From NCBI GenBank assembly GCA_029204225.1, contig CM055092.1, positions 23,995,005-24,059,004 on the forward strand: DNA of 64,000 bases, in the 5' to 3' direction. The notes beneath the pieces are model-generated. The model was not told where the DNA came from. It worked only from the letters and a program-made list of their open reading frames with translations, and did no database searches. Of the stretch, positions 20,423 through 32,311 are shown in pieces. Position numbers and translations under genes: made by a program. The stretch comes from Diphasiastrum complanatum. Its lineage: Eukaryota; Streptophyta; Lycopodiopsida; Lycopodiales; Lycopodiaceae. Position 1 is the first letter of the stretch, and every line of letters starts with the position of its first letter.

Positions 20423-21685
20423 CTTGGTGGCTGGAATCACCGGACAAGAACAGAGAGCTGCGAATTCACGACGGTTTGTTGGCTAGGAAGCACAAAACCG
20501 AGTCTGTGGAGATTCATGGAACGGCTCAAAATTGTAAAAAGGATTCAAAGACGGGGAATTGTCGGTTGAATCAGAAAGCAAGCAAAGTTTGAAGCTGAAA
20601 AATTCTTCTGGAGGGTTGCTTGGCGTTTGTGATTGGTTTCAATCCAATCGAATATCGTTTGAAGAGCGGTTTGGAGTAGAAGATAACCTATAGTAGGGCG
20701 ACCTCAGCCAGTTAGGAGCTGCAAAGGAAAGCTCAGGGAAAGCCTAAGTAAAACTCAATATATTGTTCTCTTCAAAATTGCTAGGGTTTCAAGGGACAAA
20801 ATTTGAGATATCTCCTTGTAGGAGGACGTTTTTAAAGCTGTGAGAGGCTATGAATAGGCACCCTGGTAGCGCGATTCAGCGGTAGGGAGGCCGCGACTGG
20901 CCGTGGAGGAGGAAGGCAGCCAGTTCGATCCATGTGGAGCTGCCATAGCCCGTGAAGGAGAGAGAAGAACTCCATCGCTGAGAGAGAGAGAGAGGAGGAG
21001 GAGAGGTCGTGGGAGCTCTCGCGCGCTCAATCCTAATCATCAGCTAGTGGCCTGAAGTGTTCAGTGCTTTGAAGGCCTTTGATCAATGCACAAAAGTGTT
21101 GACGGCCGTCCGATCTCGATTCATACAGATCGACGATGGTTATTTCACAACAGGTGGGTCGTTGGATCTAAAGGATCCGTTGGATTGAAGTGAAAAAGTC
21201 TGAAGGGGTCTGAAGTGCAAAGTGCATTGCAATTTCATTAAAAATCTTCAAACTGAAAAAATTGTTGGGTCCCAAGTCTTTGAAGGGTGAAGTTTCGTCA
21301 CACTGAAGAAACAGTTCAAAAACCCAAATTGCCCTTATTTTCACCTCCTGTAGCCTATTTTGACCAAACAAAAGGCTATAGCCTCCAAACGAAGGGCACC
21401 TTGATTGTACCTGCAAGTACGGTACATTAAAATAGAGTGATTGCCGTGGAGAAAGTGTTCAAAGTGCACCAGAAGTAATTTCACCATTCCACTGGGCAGG
21501 AAGCTGGGAGTTGGTGACGTGAAGCATTTTGGAAAACAACGCCAGTTTGGCTTTCAATTTGGCGAAAGAGCGGCGGGTGGCCTGGTAAGCTAAAAATTGC
21601 AGGTCATTATTATCGATTTCTGACATCACGGTTGGCTCTAGCATACACTTTATAGCCTACAGGTGAAGTTTTAAGCAGTTCGGAG
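20423..21685 (+). other. Untranslated leader of element B
   Basis: 1.26 kb, longer than in A. A GA-rich patch lies at 20977-21007. The last ~200 bp are conserved with the leader of A and hold the antisense frame at 21459-21644. No sense gene is seen. Confidence 0.6.
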
Positions 21686-22372
21686 ATGGCAAACATCAAT
21701 GAGGCAATTTTGGGTGATGCAAGCAAACTTGATGGGGCTTCTAACTACAACATCTGGAAATTCAAAATGAAGAGCATTTTGATGGAAAAAGTGCTGTGGA
21801 AAATTGTGGCAGGTATTGAAGTCCGACCAAATACCACTCCAGGTGACATAAGGGCCTTTGATAAAAAGGCACAAAGAGCATTATCCTTGATCAATCTTTC
21901 AGTGAAAGACCATGTGATCACTCACATAAGTGATGCCACGAGGGCTAGGGGAGCTTGGGGAGCTCTTAGAATGAAATTTCAAACTTGCAATCCAGCTCAA
22001 GCCATGTTCTTGAAGTCGAGATTGAACACAATAAAGATGAAAGAAAGTGAATCAGTGGGATCCTTCTTCACCAAGATAAAGGAGCTAAGAGATCAACTTG
22101 TGGTGATTGGAGAACCAATCAGAGATATTGAATTGGTACATACCACAATGAGCGGCGTCTCAGAAGGGCTACAGATGTTTGTGAGCGGCATTGCTTTGAG
22201 GGAGAGGTTGCCTATTTTTGAAGACTTCCACGGAATCATGTTGCAAGAAGAGCAACGTCATGAAATGGTGAAGTCAAGACAAACCCCACAGGAGGATCAA
22301 GCCTTGCTTGCTAAAGGCAAGCAGAAAGGATGGAAAAGGATTCCTAAGAAATCCAAGGATGATGATGACTAA
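21686..22372 (+). CDS. gag of element B
   Basis: 228-codon open frame from MANINEAILGDASKLDG to a TAA at 22370-22372. It contains the copia gag core: NYNIWKFKMKSILMEKVLW, FDKKAQRALSLINLSVKDH, THISDATRARGAWGAL, FLKSRLNTIKMKESE, LRDQLVVIGEPI and FVSGIALRERLP. The stop lies in an Asp/Lys-rich linker; the same frame reopens at once and reaches the zinc knuckle (CYYCHKSGHWARECYKK, ~22415-22465). The gag therefore ends before its RNA-binding knuckle unless the stop is read through. Capsid function of the product is plausible; activity is not shown. Confidence 0.85.
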   Translation: MANINEAILGDASKLDGASNYNIWKFKMKSILMEKVLWKIVAGIEVRPNTTPGDIRAFDKKAQRALSLINLSVKDHVITHISDATRARGAWGALRMKFQTCNPAQAMFLKSRLNTIKMKESESVGSFFTKIKELRDQLVVIGEPIRDIELVHTTMSGVSEGLQMFVSGIALRERLPIFEDFHGIMLQEEQRHEMVKSRQTPQEDQALLAKGKQKGWKRIPKKSKDDDD

Positions 22373-25300
22373 GGAGAGTCGTCATCACAAGGGAAAAAGA
22401 AGAAGAAAGAAAAATGTTACTATTGCCACAAATCGGGTCATTGGGCACGCGAGTGTTATAAGAAGAAAGCAGACATAAAGGCGAGAAAAGTGACTCAACA
22501 AGGAAACATTGCCAAAGATGATGGAGAAGATGACGAGACAAGTGTTTTCTCATCGGCATTGGCATCCCAAGTTGATGATGGTGCCGGATGGTTCATAAAC
22601 TCAGGCGCCACAAGGCATATGACCGGAAAACGTGATTGGTTTGAAAAATTCTCACCAATCCATGATGGGGATAAGGTCACTCAAGCCAATGGAGAGGAAT
22701 GCCAAATATAGGGTGTGAGCAATGTACCTATGCAATTTTTTGATGGCAAAATTAAAAACATCCCTAATGTACTTTATGTTCCTGGACTCAAAAAGAGTTT
22801 GCAATCTGTTGGTGTAATGGCAAATCAACATCTTAAAGTTGAATTTGTCAAGGATGGATGTCTTATGAAGGATACGAACCACAACCACAAAGTGGTGGCG
22901 AAGGGTTATAGAGATAGTAATTGTGGCCTTTATAAATTGGATGCTGCAAAACCAAGTGAATATGGTTTGGTTATCTCAACAGCATCTCAATCCGAGTTGT
23001 GGCATAGAAGACTTGGTCATTTGAACTATGGGAGCTTGAGATTGATGGCAAAGCTGAAGATGGTAATAGGGTTACCAACATTGCAGGATGATCATCATGC
23101 AATATGTGAAGGATGCATCATGGGAAAGCATCACAGAGAGACATTCAAGAAAGGTGGAACTGCAAGAGCTAAGAAACTGCTGGAACTAATTCACAGCGAC
23201 TTGTGCGGCCCAATGAAGACCATGTCGTTGGGGAAAGCATATTATTTTATGACTTTCATAGATGATTACTCTAGGAGGACATGGATTTATTTCTTGAAGA
23301 AGAAATCTGATGCTTTTCCTCGCTTCAAGGAGTTCAAAACTTTGGTAGAGAACCAACTAGATGCACGCATCAAAGTGCTAAGATCTGATAGAGGGGGTGA
23401 ATACAAATCTGATGATTTTGAAGACTTTTGCAAAGAACAAGGCATTAAAAGACAATTCACATAGTCACACACGCCGCATAGTAATGGTGTAGCTGAAAGG
23501 AAAAACAGAACTATTATGGAGAGTGCACGCTCCATGATGAAGCAAATGGGCTTGACCGATTCACTTTGGTCGGAAGCGTGCAGTGTGGCAACGTTCTTGC
23601 AGAACAGGAGCCCTATAGTTGCGGTTCCAAATGTGACTCCTGAAGAAGCAGTTATTGGAATAAAGCCAAAAATCAACAAATTTCGTGTCATTGGATGTAA
23701 GGCCTATGTACATGTGCCAAAGGAGGAGTGAAAGAAACTTGATGCCAAAGCAATCAAGTGTATCTTCGTCGATTATGATGAAAGAACGAAAGCTTACAGT
23801 GTTTTGATCCTGTAATGAACAAGATTCACATAAGCAAAGATGTGATCTTTGATGAAACGCATAAGTATGAAGATGAAGACCATGCAAGCGGTGAAAGCAT
23901 CAAGAGACTTCCCACAATTCTGGAGGAAGAAAATGAAGAAGATGCTCCACAAAATGATGCACGTGAAGACGAAAGTCGAGAGGGCGAATATGAAAGAACA
24001 CCACCTATTCAAGAGCCTAGGGGGAGGTACTTGCCAAAAGGAGCAATAAAGGAGAAACCGGTTGGAAGTACAAGACATTACTTGGACACTCCTTGGGATA
24101 CGCACTCTCCACGTAGTGTATCACCTGAATCTAAGATACCAAAATGGTATGAAAAGATCATGAAAGACGCAAAGCTAAATCAAATAGGATATAGCACACA
24201 AAGTGAGGTGAGAAGATCAACACGGGAAAGGAAGTCTCCCAATCGTTATCATGTGAACTATGCCCTAATGACTGACATTTTGAAGTGTCGAGAGCCATCA
24301 ACCTTTGATGAGGCAAAAGATCAAAAAGAGTGGCAAAGGGCAATGGAAGAAGAAATATAATCCATCCAAAGACATGATACATGGGAGTTGGTTGATCTAC
24401 CACTTGGAAAGAAACCCATTGACAACAAATGGGTGTTTAGAACAAAGTTTCATTCGGATGGCACAATAGCAAAGTATAAGGCACGCCTAGTAGTGAAGGG
24501 TTATGAGCAAAGCAAAGGAATTGACTATGAAGAGACATTTTCTCCAGTGGCTAAGTGGACTACGCTACGTCTTACCATTGCCTTAGCATCTCATTTTGGG
24601 TGGAAGATCCATCAAATGGATCTGAAGTCTGCATTTTTTAATGGTGACTTAGAGGAAGAAGTTTACGTGGTCCAACCGCAGGGCTTCATGGCAAAAGGGC
24701 AAGAACAGAAAGTATGTAAACTACACAAAGCACTTTATGGCCTTAAGCAAGCGCCACGCGCATGGTATGGATGCATTGACATGGATTTGTAAGAACAAAT
24801 TCAAAAATATCTTACGATTACACGTCCTGATATCTGCTATGTTGTAAGTTTGATTAGCTAATTCATGTCATCACCCACTATGAACCATTGAGAAGCTGCA
24901 AAAAGGATTTTGAGGTATGTAAAAGGTACACTGAACCTTGGTCTAATCTACAAAAGACAAAGTGTTTTACCTAAGTTGCAAGGTTATGTTGACGCTGATT
25001 GGGCTGGAAGTATAGATGATAGAAATTCAGCAACAGGTTATACCTTCAATTTTGGTAGCGGCTGTTTTTCATGGTCTAGCAAGAAGCAAGATACTATTTC
25101 TCTTTCTTCCATAGAAGCCGAATATAAAGCATTGAGTTCTGCTGCTACCCAGGAAGCTATTTGGCTACGTAAGTTGTTATGTGAGATTGGCATGAAGCAG
25201 GTAAATCCCACTATTATTTTCTGTGACAGTCAAAGCGGAATACAATTGGCTAAAAATCCAATCTTTCACGCAAGGACAAAACATATTGAAGTAAAATATC

Positions 25301-25449
25301 ACTTTGTGCGCGAAAAATTACAATCTAAAGACATAGGTATTGTACATTGTTCTATGTTGTTACAAGTTGCTGATATATTTACAAAAGCTTTAAGTAAAGA
25401 AAAGTTTGAAACTTTTAGAGCCAAACTTGGCTTAGACCAGGTCATGTAA
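22373..25449 (+). pseudogene. pol of element B (zinc knuckle to RNase H, multiply broken)
   Basis: Same frame as gag at first: zinc knuckle, protease with INSGATRHM (Asn in place of the catalytic Asp of DSG), stop 22709-22711, integrase finger with [10 protein letters not shown] and [10 protein letters not shown], core with HSDLCGPM and [11 protein letters not shown], stop 23462-23464, then NGVAERKNRT, and stop 23729-23731. A frameshift near 23800 follows, then the linker and stop 24358-24360. RT begins with DNKWVFRTKFHSDG and reaches LYGLKQAPRAWYG. A deletion of about 118 codons relative to A then removes the YVDD box and joins to TRPDICYVV. RNase H (DADWAGSIDDRNSATGY, SSIEAEYKALSS) is open to 25449. 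Confidence 0.9.
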
Positions 25450-25531
25450 AAAGCCTTTACATGTAATGCTATCATGGAGGTATGTTCCATGAATAGAATA
25501 TACTCTAAAATGAGAAGTGACGTTGATCATT

Positions 25532-25540
25532 GAGAGAGAG
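25532..25540 (+). other. Polypurine tract of element B
   Basis: GAGAGAGAG directly before the 3' LTR. Confidence 0.8.
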
Positions 25541-25787
25541 AGTTAAAATAGCAATGATCGACTTATACAGTGCTTTCTTATTTTGACGGCACCACGTGTG
25601 CTTAGTTCTAGAGTTATCGGGCCATCTTTCTTTTACGAGCCCTTTGAGTGTTTTTAAGGAACTCATCTTTGTACTTACAAAGTAGTTGAATATACAGTTT
25701 GAAGAGCAATTTTGAATTCTTGTTGCACTTAACGTTGTGTTGTGGTGATTGATCCGGTCGGGTGTTTTCAATTGTGTTTTCTTAACT
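25541..25787 (+). repeat. 3' LTR of element B
   Basis: 247 bp, partner of 20161-20409, followed by the target duplication GACAG. Confidence 0.92.
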
Positions 25788-25792
25788 GACAG

Positions 25793-26330
25793 ATCAATAG
25801 ATAGCAATGGAAGTGGAGCAGATGGTTAATGGTTCGGAAGTGCAACAATTATCAGCAATAATTAAGATGAATCAATAGCAGCAATGTGCAATAGAACAAT
25901 ATGGTAGTGAGATAGAAACTTGCATTTTGATTGAAGGGAAAAGATGAGTACAAGAGCATCAAGCAGCGCGAGACAGTAGGTGCAAAATTGCTTCAGCTCG
26001 TAATCATTGATAGCAAGAACTTCAAAACTAAATTACATACAGCCTACTGAGTGTTATGTATTTTTTAATCTAACTAAAATTATGATGCTATACATTAATG
26101 AATACATGTTAGTGCATTGGCAGCATAAAATCTAAATATTCAATGTAATGTAGTTGTCTTGCATTAGATGAACATAATGTAGCTGTTATGCATGGATGAA
26201 CGTGTTGTAGTTGTTATGCATGGATGAACGTGATGTAGCCGTTATGCATTAGATGGCCGTCTTACAACTCTAAATATATGTGCAAGTTTAGGTGGACTGT
26301 CAGTAATGTTTGCTTGATAGTGCATGGATC
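25793..26330. other. No recognisable gene
   Basis: AT-rich flank with imperfect repeats of a GTTATGCATGGATGAACGTG-like unit around 26175-26250. Confidence 0.5.
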
Positions 26331-26662
26331 GACTTTTCTATGATGAAGTCGACGAAGTCGAGTTAGTTTATTGTTGATGAAAAGTCGATGATGTCAGGTA
26401 CTTCATTGAAGTCGATGTCGATGAAATATGCTGAGTGAGCTGATGTCGATGTCGAGTAAGTCGGGTGAGTCGATGTCGAGTTGATGGAGTAAGTTAATTA
26501 TATACATGGAGAAGTCGAAGTCGGATTTTGACAAACCCGAAGTGCGAGAATCCCGAAGTGCAAAACATGCGAAGGTCCAAAAAATGTGAAGTTGGACTTC
26601 GGCAGGTTTTTCAGGATGCTCATTACTTAGTGGATTTTGAAGTTGAGCATTGAAATCCAACA
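26331..26662 (-). repeat. Probable 3' LTR part of remnant C, with GTCGATG-rich sequence
   Basis: On the minus strand an LTR-like start, TGTTGGATTTCAATG, sits at 26662 directly after the purine tract GGGGGAG (26663-26671). The sequence continues leftward through a CTTCGG/GTCGAT-rich stretch. The left end and a partner LTR are not visible. Confidence 0.5.
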
Positions 26663-26746
26663 CTCCCCCTTGATGTGGATGCTGAAAAAATTGGATCTTC
26701 ATATCTAACATCTCATTGAATCTGATATAGTGCTCCTAGCTCTATC

Positions 26747-28352
26747 TTATAGTAAAACAATGACACTTCCTTGCTTTGCAATTTTTTTTCTAAGGTTGTG
26801 ATACCTAATTTTAATGTGTTTGCTCCAAGAGTGAAATCTCGGATTTAGAGAGAGTGCTATTTTGCTTTGATTATCACAATAAATTGTAGTTGGATGTTCC
26901 TGAGCAAGGCCGATATCTACAAGCAAGTTCCTTAGCCAGATTGCCTCCTTGGTAGCATTTGTGGTAACTATGTATTCTGATTCGGTTGAAGATAATGCTA
27001 CTGAGGTCTGCTTTCGGCTGTTCCATGAGATTGGGCCTTGATTCAATAAGAATACAAATCCAAAAATTGATCTTATGGTGTCGATATCTCCAGCCCAATA
27101 TGCATTTGTATATCCTTCAAGAATATTGGCAGATTGGTTCTTGATGATAGGATTGAAGGTCTTTGAATAATCCAGATCTAGAATCTATGAGGAGCCCTTG
27201 GATACCAATCTGACCTTGTATCTATTGAGTCTTCCTTCAGCATCATACTTCTTTTTGGATATCCATTTGCATGGAATTGGATTTCGATCATTTGGCAGCT
27301 CAGTTACAATCCATATTCGATTCTCAATTAGAGATTCGAATTATGCATCCATTACAGCTTTCCACTGATCATTGCCTCTGAAACAGTGTTTGTTCCTACA
27401 CAAAGTAGCAGGATGGATCATCCATAAATCAAGATGGAGGCTGTCTGGTCTGATTTACGATCTTTTGGGTTGAAATTGTCGACTCTGGGATTGGAAGTCG
27501 ATGGAGCTTTTCCCTTGTGGTTGAAGAGTTGGTCTTCCACAAAAATGACATCTCTGCTTGTGAACAATTTTTGAGTGTCACATTGTAGAGCTTGTATGCC
27601 TTGTGATCTCAGGAATAGAAGATGAATATCGACTTTAACTGGTGTTGTCCAGCTTTTTTCTTAGATCTTCAGGGATCTGAGAGTAAGCAATGCATCCAAA
27701 CACTCGAATATGCTTGAGTGTTGGCTTCAATCCTATCCACACCTCATAAGGCGTTTTGCCATTCACGGCCTTGGTGATGGATCGATTTTGTAGATAGGCA
27801 GCTATAATAATAGCTTCTATCCAAAAATTCTTTAGAAGAGAGGCATGGGCCAGAATGCTCTTGGCACTTTTGATGAGTGTCTGATTCTTCCTTTCAACTA
27901 TACCATTGTATATTGTTGATGTATTCCATTGGCCTTGTAGAAGTCCTTGAATTCGGTGGAGATGAATTCTCCCTCCATCAATACGTAAAGTTTTGATCTT
28001 TCTCTGAGTTTGATTTTTAGCAGATGTCTTGAACTGTTTGAAGAACTTGAAAGTTTTAGATTTGTTCTTCAAAAAATAGGTGACAGTTCATCGAGAGAAA
28101 TCATCAATGAAAGTTAAAAAATAAATGGCTCCCCCTGTCGAAGCAGTCTGCATTGGGCCACAGATGTCGATCAAGCAAACCTTTGAAAGTATGAACTGAA
28201 TCAGAAATAAAAGGACTTCTAGCATGCTTGTTGATAATACAACTTTCACATGGAGACATAATTTGCTAACAGAAGGAAGATCTTGCACTAGATTCTGAGT
28301 TGACATTGTTGAATACTATTGAAGTTTAGATGGCCTAATCTGTAATGCCAAA
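26747..28352 (-). pseudogene. Ty1/copia pol of remnant C (integrase, RT start, RNase H)
   Basis: Minus-strand order: integrase finger from 28352 (LWHYRLGHLN) to 28088 with DICGPMQTAS and FLTFIDDFSR; core at 27635-28072 with TDGG-like LRIDGGR, IVERKNQTLIKSAKS and NGKTPYEVWIGLKP; linker; RT start at about 27185-27340 (CKWISKKKYDAEG); then a deletion of most of the RT; RNase H at 26747-27115 (NQGPISWNSRKQTSVALSSTESEY, YCDNQSKIAL). The purine tract at 26663-26671 marks the element's 3' end. Gag and protease are missing; the right side joins a different copia (D) at about 28352. Confidence 0.85.
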
Positions 28353-30978
28353 GCATATCAATCGATTCAAAAGTCGATATATGAAGAGTCTAGTACACAG
28401 TATTACATACATTAGAGATCCAATTAGTAAATGATAAGGGTACTTTGCTAAGTCGAGTACTTCACTATCAGTCTCAGCACAAGAAGGTCTAGTCAATACA
28501 ATACTTGGATCCATTGGGGTATCAATTGGTTTGCAATCAAACATATGAAACTTTTCTAAAATGCCTTTTAGATATATCTGCTGGCTAAGATAGATTTTCT
28601 TCTGAAGTCTATCTCTAGTAATGTGAATTCCTAGCAAAGAATGAACAGCTCCTCAATCAGTCATGTCAAATTCCTTTGACAGATCACTCTTAGTAGTGTG
28701 CAGAGAGAAGTGTCATTAGACAAAATAAATGCATCATCTATGTAAGGAGCTATGTGAACTGAATTGGTGCCTATATGCTTTGAATAAATATCACAATCAG
28801 CTGAATTGTTTGCAAATCCTAATTGATTGAGATAAGAGTTGATTCTATCAAACCATGCTCTTGTGGCTTGTTTCAGACCATAGATTGCTTTGTGCAGCTT
28901 GCACACTTTGTGCTCTTGGCCTTTGACTTCAAATCCTTCTGGTTGGAAGGTATGCAGCTCCTCTTTGACATTGTTGTTGAGAAATGCTATCTTGACATGC
29001 ATTTGGTGCATTTCGAGGTCTTCCATTGCTGCTAATGCAATCAGACCCTGATTGACTACATCTTGATGACAAGACTGAAAATTTCTTGATAGTCCACTCC
29101 TTGGACTTGTGTGAATTCTTTAGCCACCAGCCGTGCTTTCCATTTTGCAATGGAACCATCAGAGTTGATCTTCTTCTTGAAGATCCACTTGTTGTCGATA
29201 ACTCTCTTGTGAGTGGGGAAGTCGACCAGCGTCCAGGTCTGATTCATCAAGAGTGAGTTGTACTCGCTTTTCATAGCTTCTTGCCACTTCACAACATCCT
29301 TGGAGTTAATTGCTTCGACTAGGCTCTCTGGTTCTTCTAATGAAGTCCAAAATGATTTAGGTGCATACTTCTCAGGAACTGTCCGAGTCCGTGAGGATCT
29401 GCGAACGTTGGGTTAACCAGGATGCGATGATACTTCTTCTTGAATTTCTTTAGATTTGCTCAAGCTAGCTTGGTCTGGTCTAATGATAGTTATTGTCGGC
29501 TGCTCGACTTCTATAGCTATAGCTGCAGGTATCGATGGTTGTTTAAAATCGTAGTATTCATGTTCTTGAAATATTACATCCCTAGAGACAAATACTACAT
29601 TGGTCGATGGATCATAAACTTTATAAGCTTTATGTTCATCAGGATAGCCAATGAAAATACATTTATTTGTCCTATGATCTAGCTTCTTCCTAAGTTGTTT
29701 AGAAATGTGAACAAAACATATACAACCAAAGATTTTTAAATGGCTGACGCTAGGCTTGTGCCCGTGCCAAACTTCATGAGGAGTCTTGTTGTTGACGACT
29801 TTGGTGCTGGATCTGCTCTGCATGTAACAGGCTGTGGTAGTAGCTTTTGCCCAGAACTTCACAGGTAGGTGTGCTTGATGCAGCATGGATCTAGATGAGT
29901 TAAGAAGAGTTCAATTCTTCCTTTCTACAATCTCGTTCTGCTGAGGTGAATAGAAAGTGGTGAACTGTCTTCTAATACCCTGTTCAGCCATGTAGTCGGA
30001 TATCTCGTTAGAGATGTATTCGCCGCCACCATCAGTTTGGAGTGCTTTCACTTTCCTAGGCGTTTGTGTCTTAGCCATGGCCTTGAATCTCTTGAAGCAT
30101 TCAAAGGCTTCAGATTTGTGCTTAATGAACATGGCTGCAAACCATCTAGAATAATCATCTATGAAAGTGATAAAATAGATTGCATCTCCTAATGACGAAG
30201 TTGGCATTGGACCACAGAGATCACTATGTACAAGATGATGGAGTGTGATTTTGGAAACTTGCTTCTAGAGTGCTTCCCATAGATGCATGATTCACAACAG
30301 AAAGATTTCCTATCTAATGAAGATGGGAAATTCAAACCATCAACTAAATTATTACAACGCATATAAGAAAGTGATCTTGTATTCACATGTCCAAATTGAC
30401 TATGCCACAGAACAGCACTGTCGTTTAGATTTTCATTAGAGATACTAGCTAATGCAACTGAACTAGAGAGTACATAAAGATTTCGGACTCTAGTGCATGT
30501 AGTCATAGTAGTATCTTCCTCGAGTATTGTACACTGCTCAAATGAGAAAGTAACAGTGTAGCCCTCATCAGATGGCAATAGAATCAGACATGCTAGGAGT
30601 AAAGAACTTCCTTCTAAGATGTAATCTCATGGTTACAACGTGAGTCTCATAAAGACTTGATAACAAGTCCAGTGCTTCCTTCGAGATTTTGCATGTGGTA
30701 ACGTGAGATATTTGGGAGTCGGCTAGATTGAGTGTGATACATGCTAGGGCCTTCTGATCTTTGATTCTCCATGCCTTTGCTTGATCACCATCTTCTGGTT
30801 TCAGGTCTGCACCTTCTACTACATCCCAAAGATCTCTATCTATCAACATCGTTCTAAATTTTAACTTCCAAATGTAGAAGTTAGAACCATTGAACTTATC
30901 AATGACTCTAGCTTCACTGAGTGATGAAGATGAAGAGCTCCCTATATGATACATGATAACAGTATACAAATAGAACAA
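28335..30978 (-). pseudogene. Ty1/copia remnant D (gag start, integrase, RT)
   Basis: Minus-strand order: gag N-half at 30568-30978 (FNGSNFYIWKLKFRTMLIDR, LHLRRKFFT); integrase finger at 30189-30578 (LWHSQFGHVN, CCESCIYGKHSRSKF); core at 29911-30207 ([30 protein letters not shown]); integrase C-part at 29413-29886 (NNKTPHEVWHG, KCIFIGYPDEHKAYKVYDP); RT start at 29056-29292 (DNKWIFKKKINSDG); RT middle at 28661-29026 with LYGLKQ and the box YIDDAFILS; RT end at 28335-28637. Gag C-half, zinc knuckle and protease are deleted. Frames break at most joints. RNase H is missing; the RT end abuts remnant C. Confidence 0.87.
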
Positions 30979-31006
30979 ACTTAATCTCTCGGTTTATTTG
31001 AGCTAT

Positions 31007-31019
31007 GGCTCTGATACCA
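31007..31019 (-). other. tRNA-iMet primer binding site of remnant D
   Basis: The minus strand reads TGGTATCAGAGCC, three bases inside a putative LTR end CCCCATCA. Confidence 0.85.
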
Positions 31020-31022
31020 ATC

Positions 31023-31181
31023 TGATGGGGCAAGGGAGATAGAAGAACATGAACGGAGAAGAGAGCAGGAATATTGCGGAATAGCTCTCCCGTTCTAATC
31101 AGCTGCTAAATGCAAAAAACAGTCTAACAGGAAGCTTATGCTAAATATAATCACAACCTTAAGTGTTCTAATTGCCCAACA
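31023..31181 (-). repeat. Putative short 5' LTR of remnant D
   Basis: On the minus strand the interval starts TGTTGGGC and ends CCCCATCA, roughly inverted ends, with the primer site three bases beyond. The partner LTR is lost, so the outer end is inferred from the termini alone. Confidence 0.4.
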
Positions 31182-32311
31182 GGATCTTAAAAATTAATTC
31201 ATACTCAGAAACAAGAGTACACTCCACCGAAGAGATTGGGGATGGTTTGTATGTGGTACTACTGAAATCGTATTCAACGTGAAGTATAGTTCTAAAATAA
31301 ATGGAAGAGCAGTATGATAATGCGAGTTCCTCAGGCGTCAAAGACGGCCATCGTCTGATCAGAAACTGAGGAGTCATAGACGTTCGTGTTCTGATTAGAG
31401 TGAGTAAACAAGCGCGATTAAACAGCAATGAAAGTGCATTCTATCACAACAAGCATTCATCTACGTTGTACACAGATAAAAACAAGTTGTTGCTATATTA
31501 CACTGAAGCACAATACAGCATAGCAATTACAACCAAAAATGACGGCATAATTGGGATGCCCAAACAACGTGTCTCATGGACGGAGCAACCACTAATTTGT
31601 ACTCGGACGATCTATTTATAGATTTCATCCATGTATTAATTACATTGAATGCTTGTCACCTAATTAGGAAAGTCGTTGTACTTGGAAGTATATGACTTTT
31701 GTGACGACTATACATAGTGTATACGGTCAATAATTTAGCATCGTTGATGCTGACGAGGACGTCGCTGATTCTCTCACTTCACATTTTACGTGAAGTGATT
31801 TTCTCTCAATTCGCAAATTTTGGGAAGTGACTGGGAACGATCCGGCGTTCAAAATAGACGACCTTCGACATTTTCTCTCTCTTTGGGATTTTGCGAAAAA
31901 GTTGAAGGTTTTAAAAATAGTTAAAACTTTTGAACTACGAAAGTGGTGCATTCCTGAAAAATGCGAAAAAGCCGAAGCTGTTGAAAACATAGTTCATTTT
32001 TGCAAACTGTCGCGACACTTAGTGTACTTCTGCAGACTGTTGTGACACTTAGTGTATTTCTTCAAACTATTGAAAAAGTAGTGTAAATTTGCAGACTTGT
32101 TCTAAATGCTAGTTCTTGGAAGTTCTTGAAGATGGCCAAGTCTTCAATGACTTCAAGTAATTGAACTTAACATCTGAACTTGAAATTATGACAGGATTGG
32201 TTACCCTTTGCTGGAGATCAGCCGGAAGCACATCGTAGACGTTCTTCAAATAAATTGGTTGTCTAAGTTTGTGATTCCTGCAGGTATCAGATGAGCAGAC
32301 GTAGTGTACGA
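31182..32311. other. No intact gene; LTR-like debris
   Basis: Short frames only. Around 32000-32060 a ~35-bp unit ending GACACTTAGTGTA is repeated twice (CTGTCGCGACACTTAGTGTA, CTGTTGTGACACTTAGTGTA). Its style resembles the LTRs of element E. Confidence 0.4.

Larger units (their letters stand above)
20161..25787 (+). mobile_element. Element B: decayed Ty1/copia retrotransposon related to A
   Basis: A 5.6-kb plus-strand element. LTRs are 20161-20409 and 25541-25787, ends AGTTAA...TTAACT. The primer site at 20410 is TGGTATTAGAGCC, and a purine tract precedes the 3' LTR. Flanking 5-mers are identical: GACAG at 20156-20160 and 25788-25792. The LTRs differ at roughly nine positions plus a 2-bp indel, so it is older than A. 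Gag is a clean 228-codon frame, but pol carries five stops, at least one frameshift, and a deletion that removes the RT catalytic box. It cannot move by itself. Confidence 0.93.
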
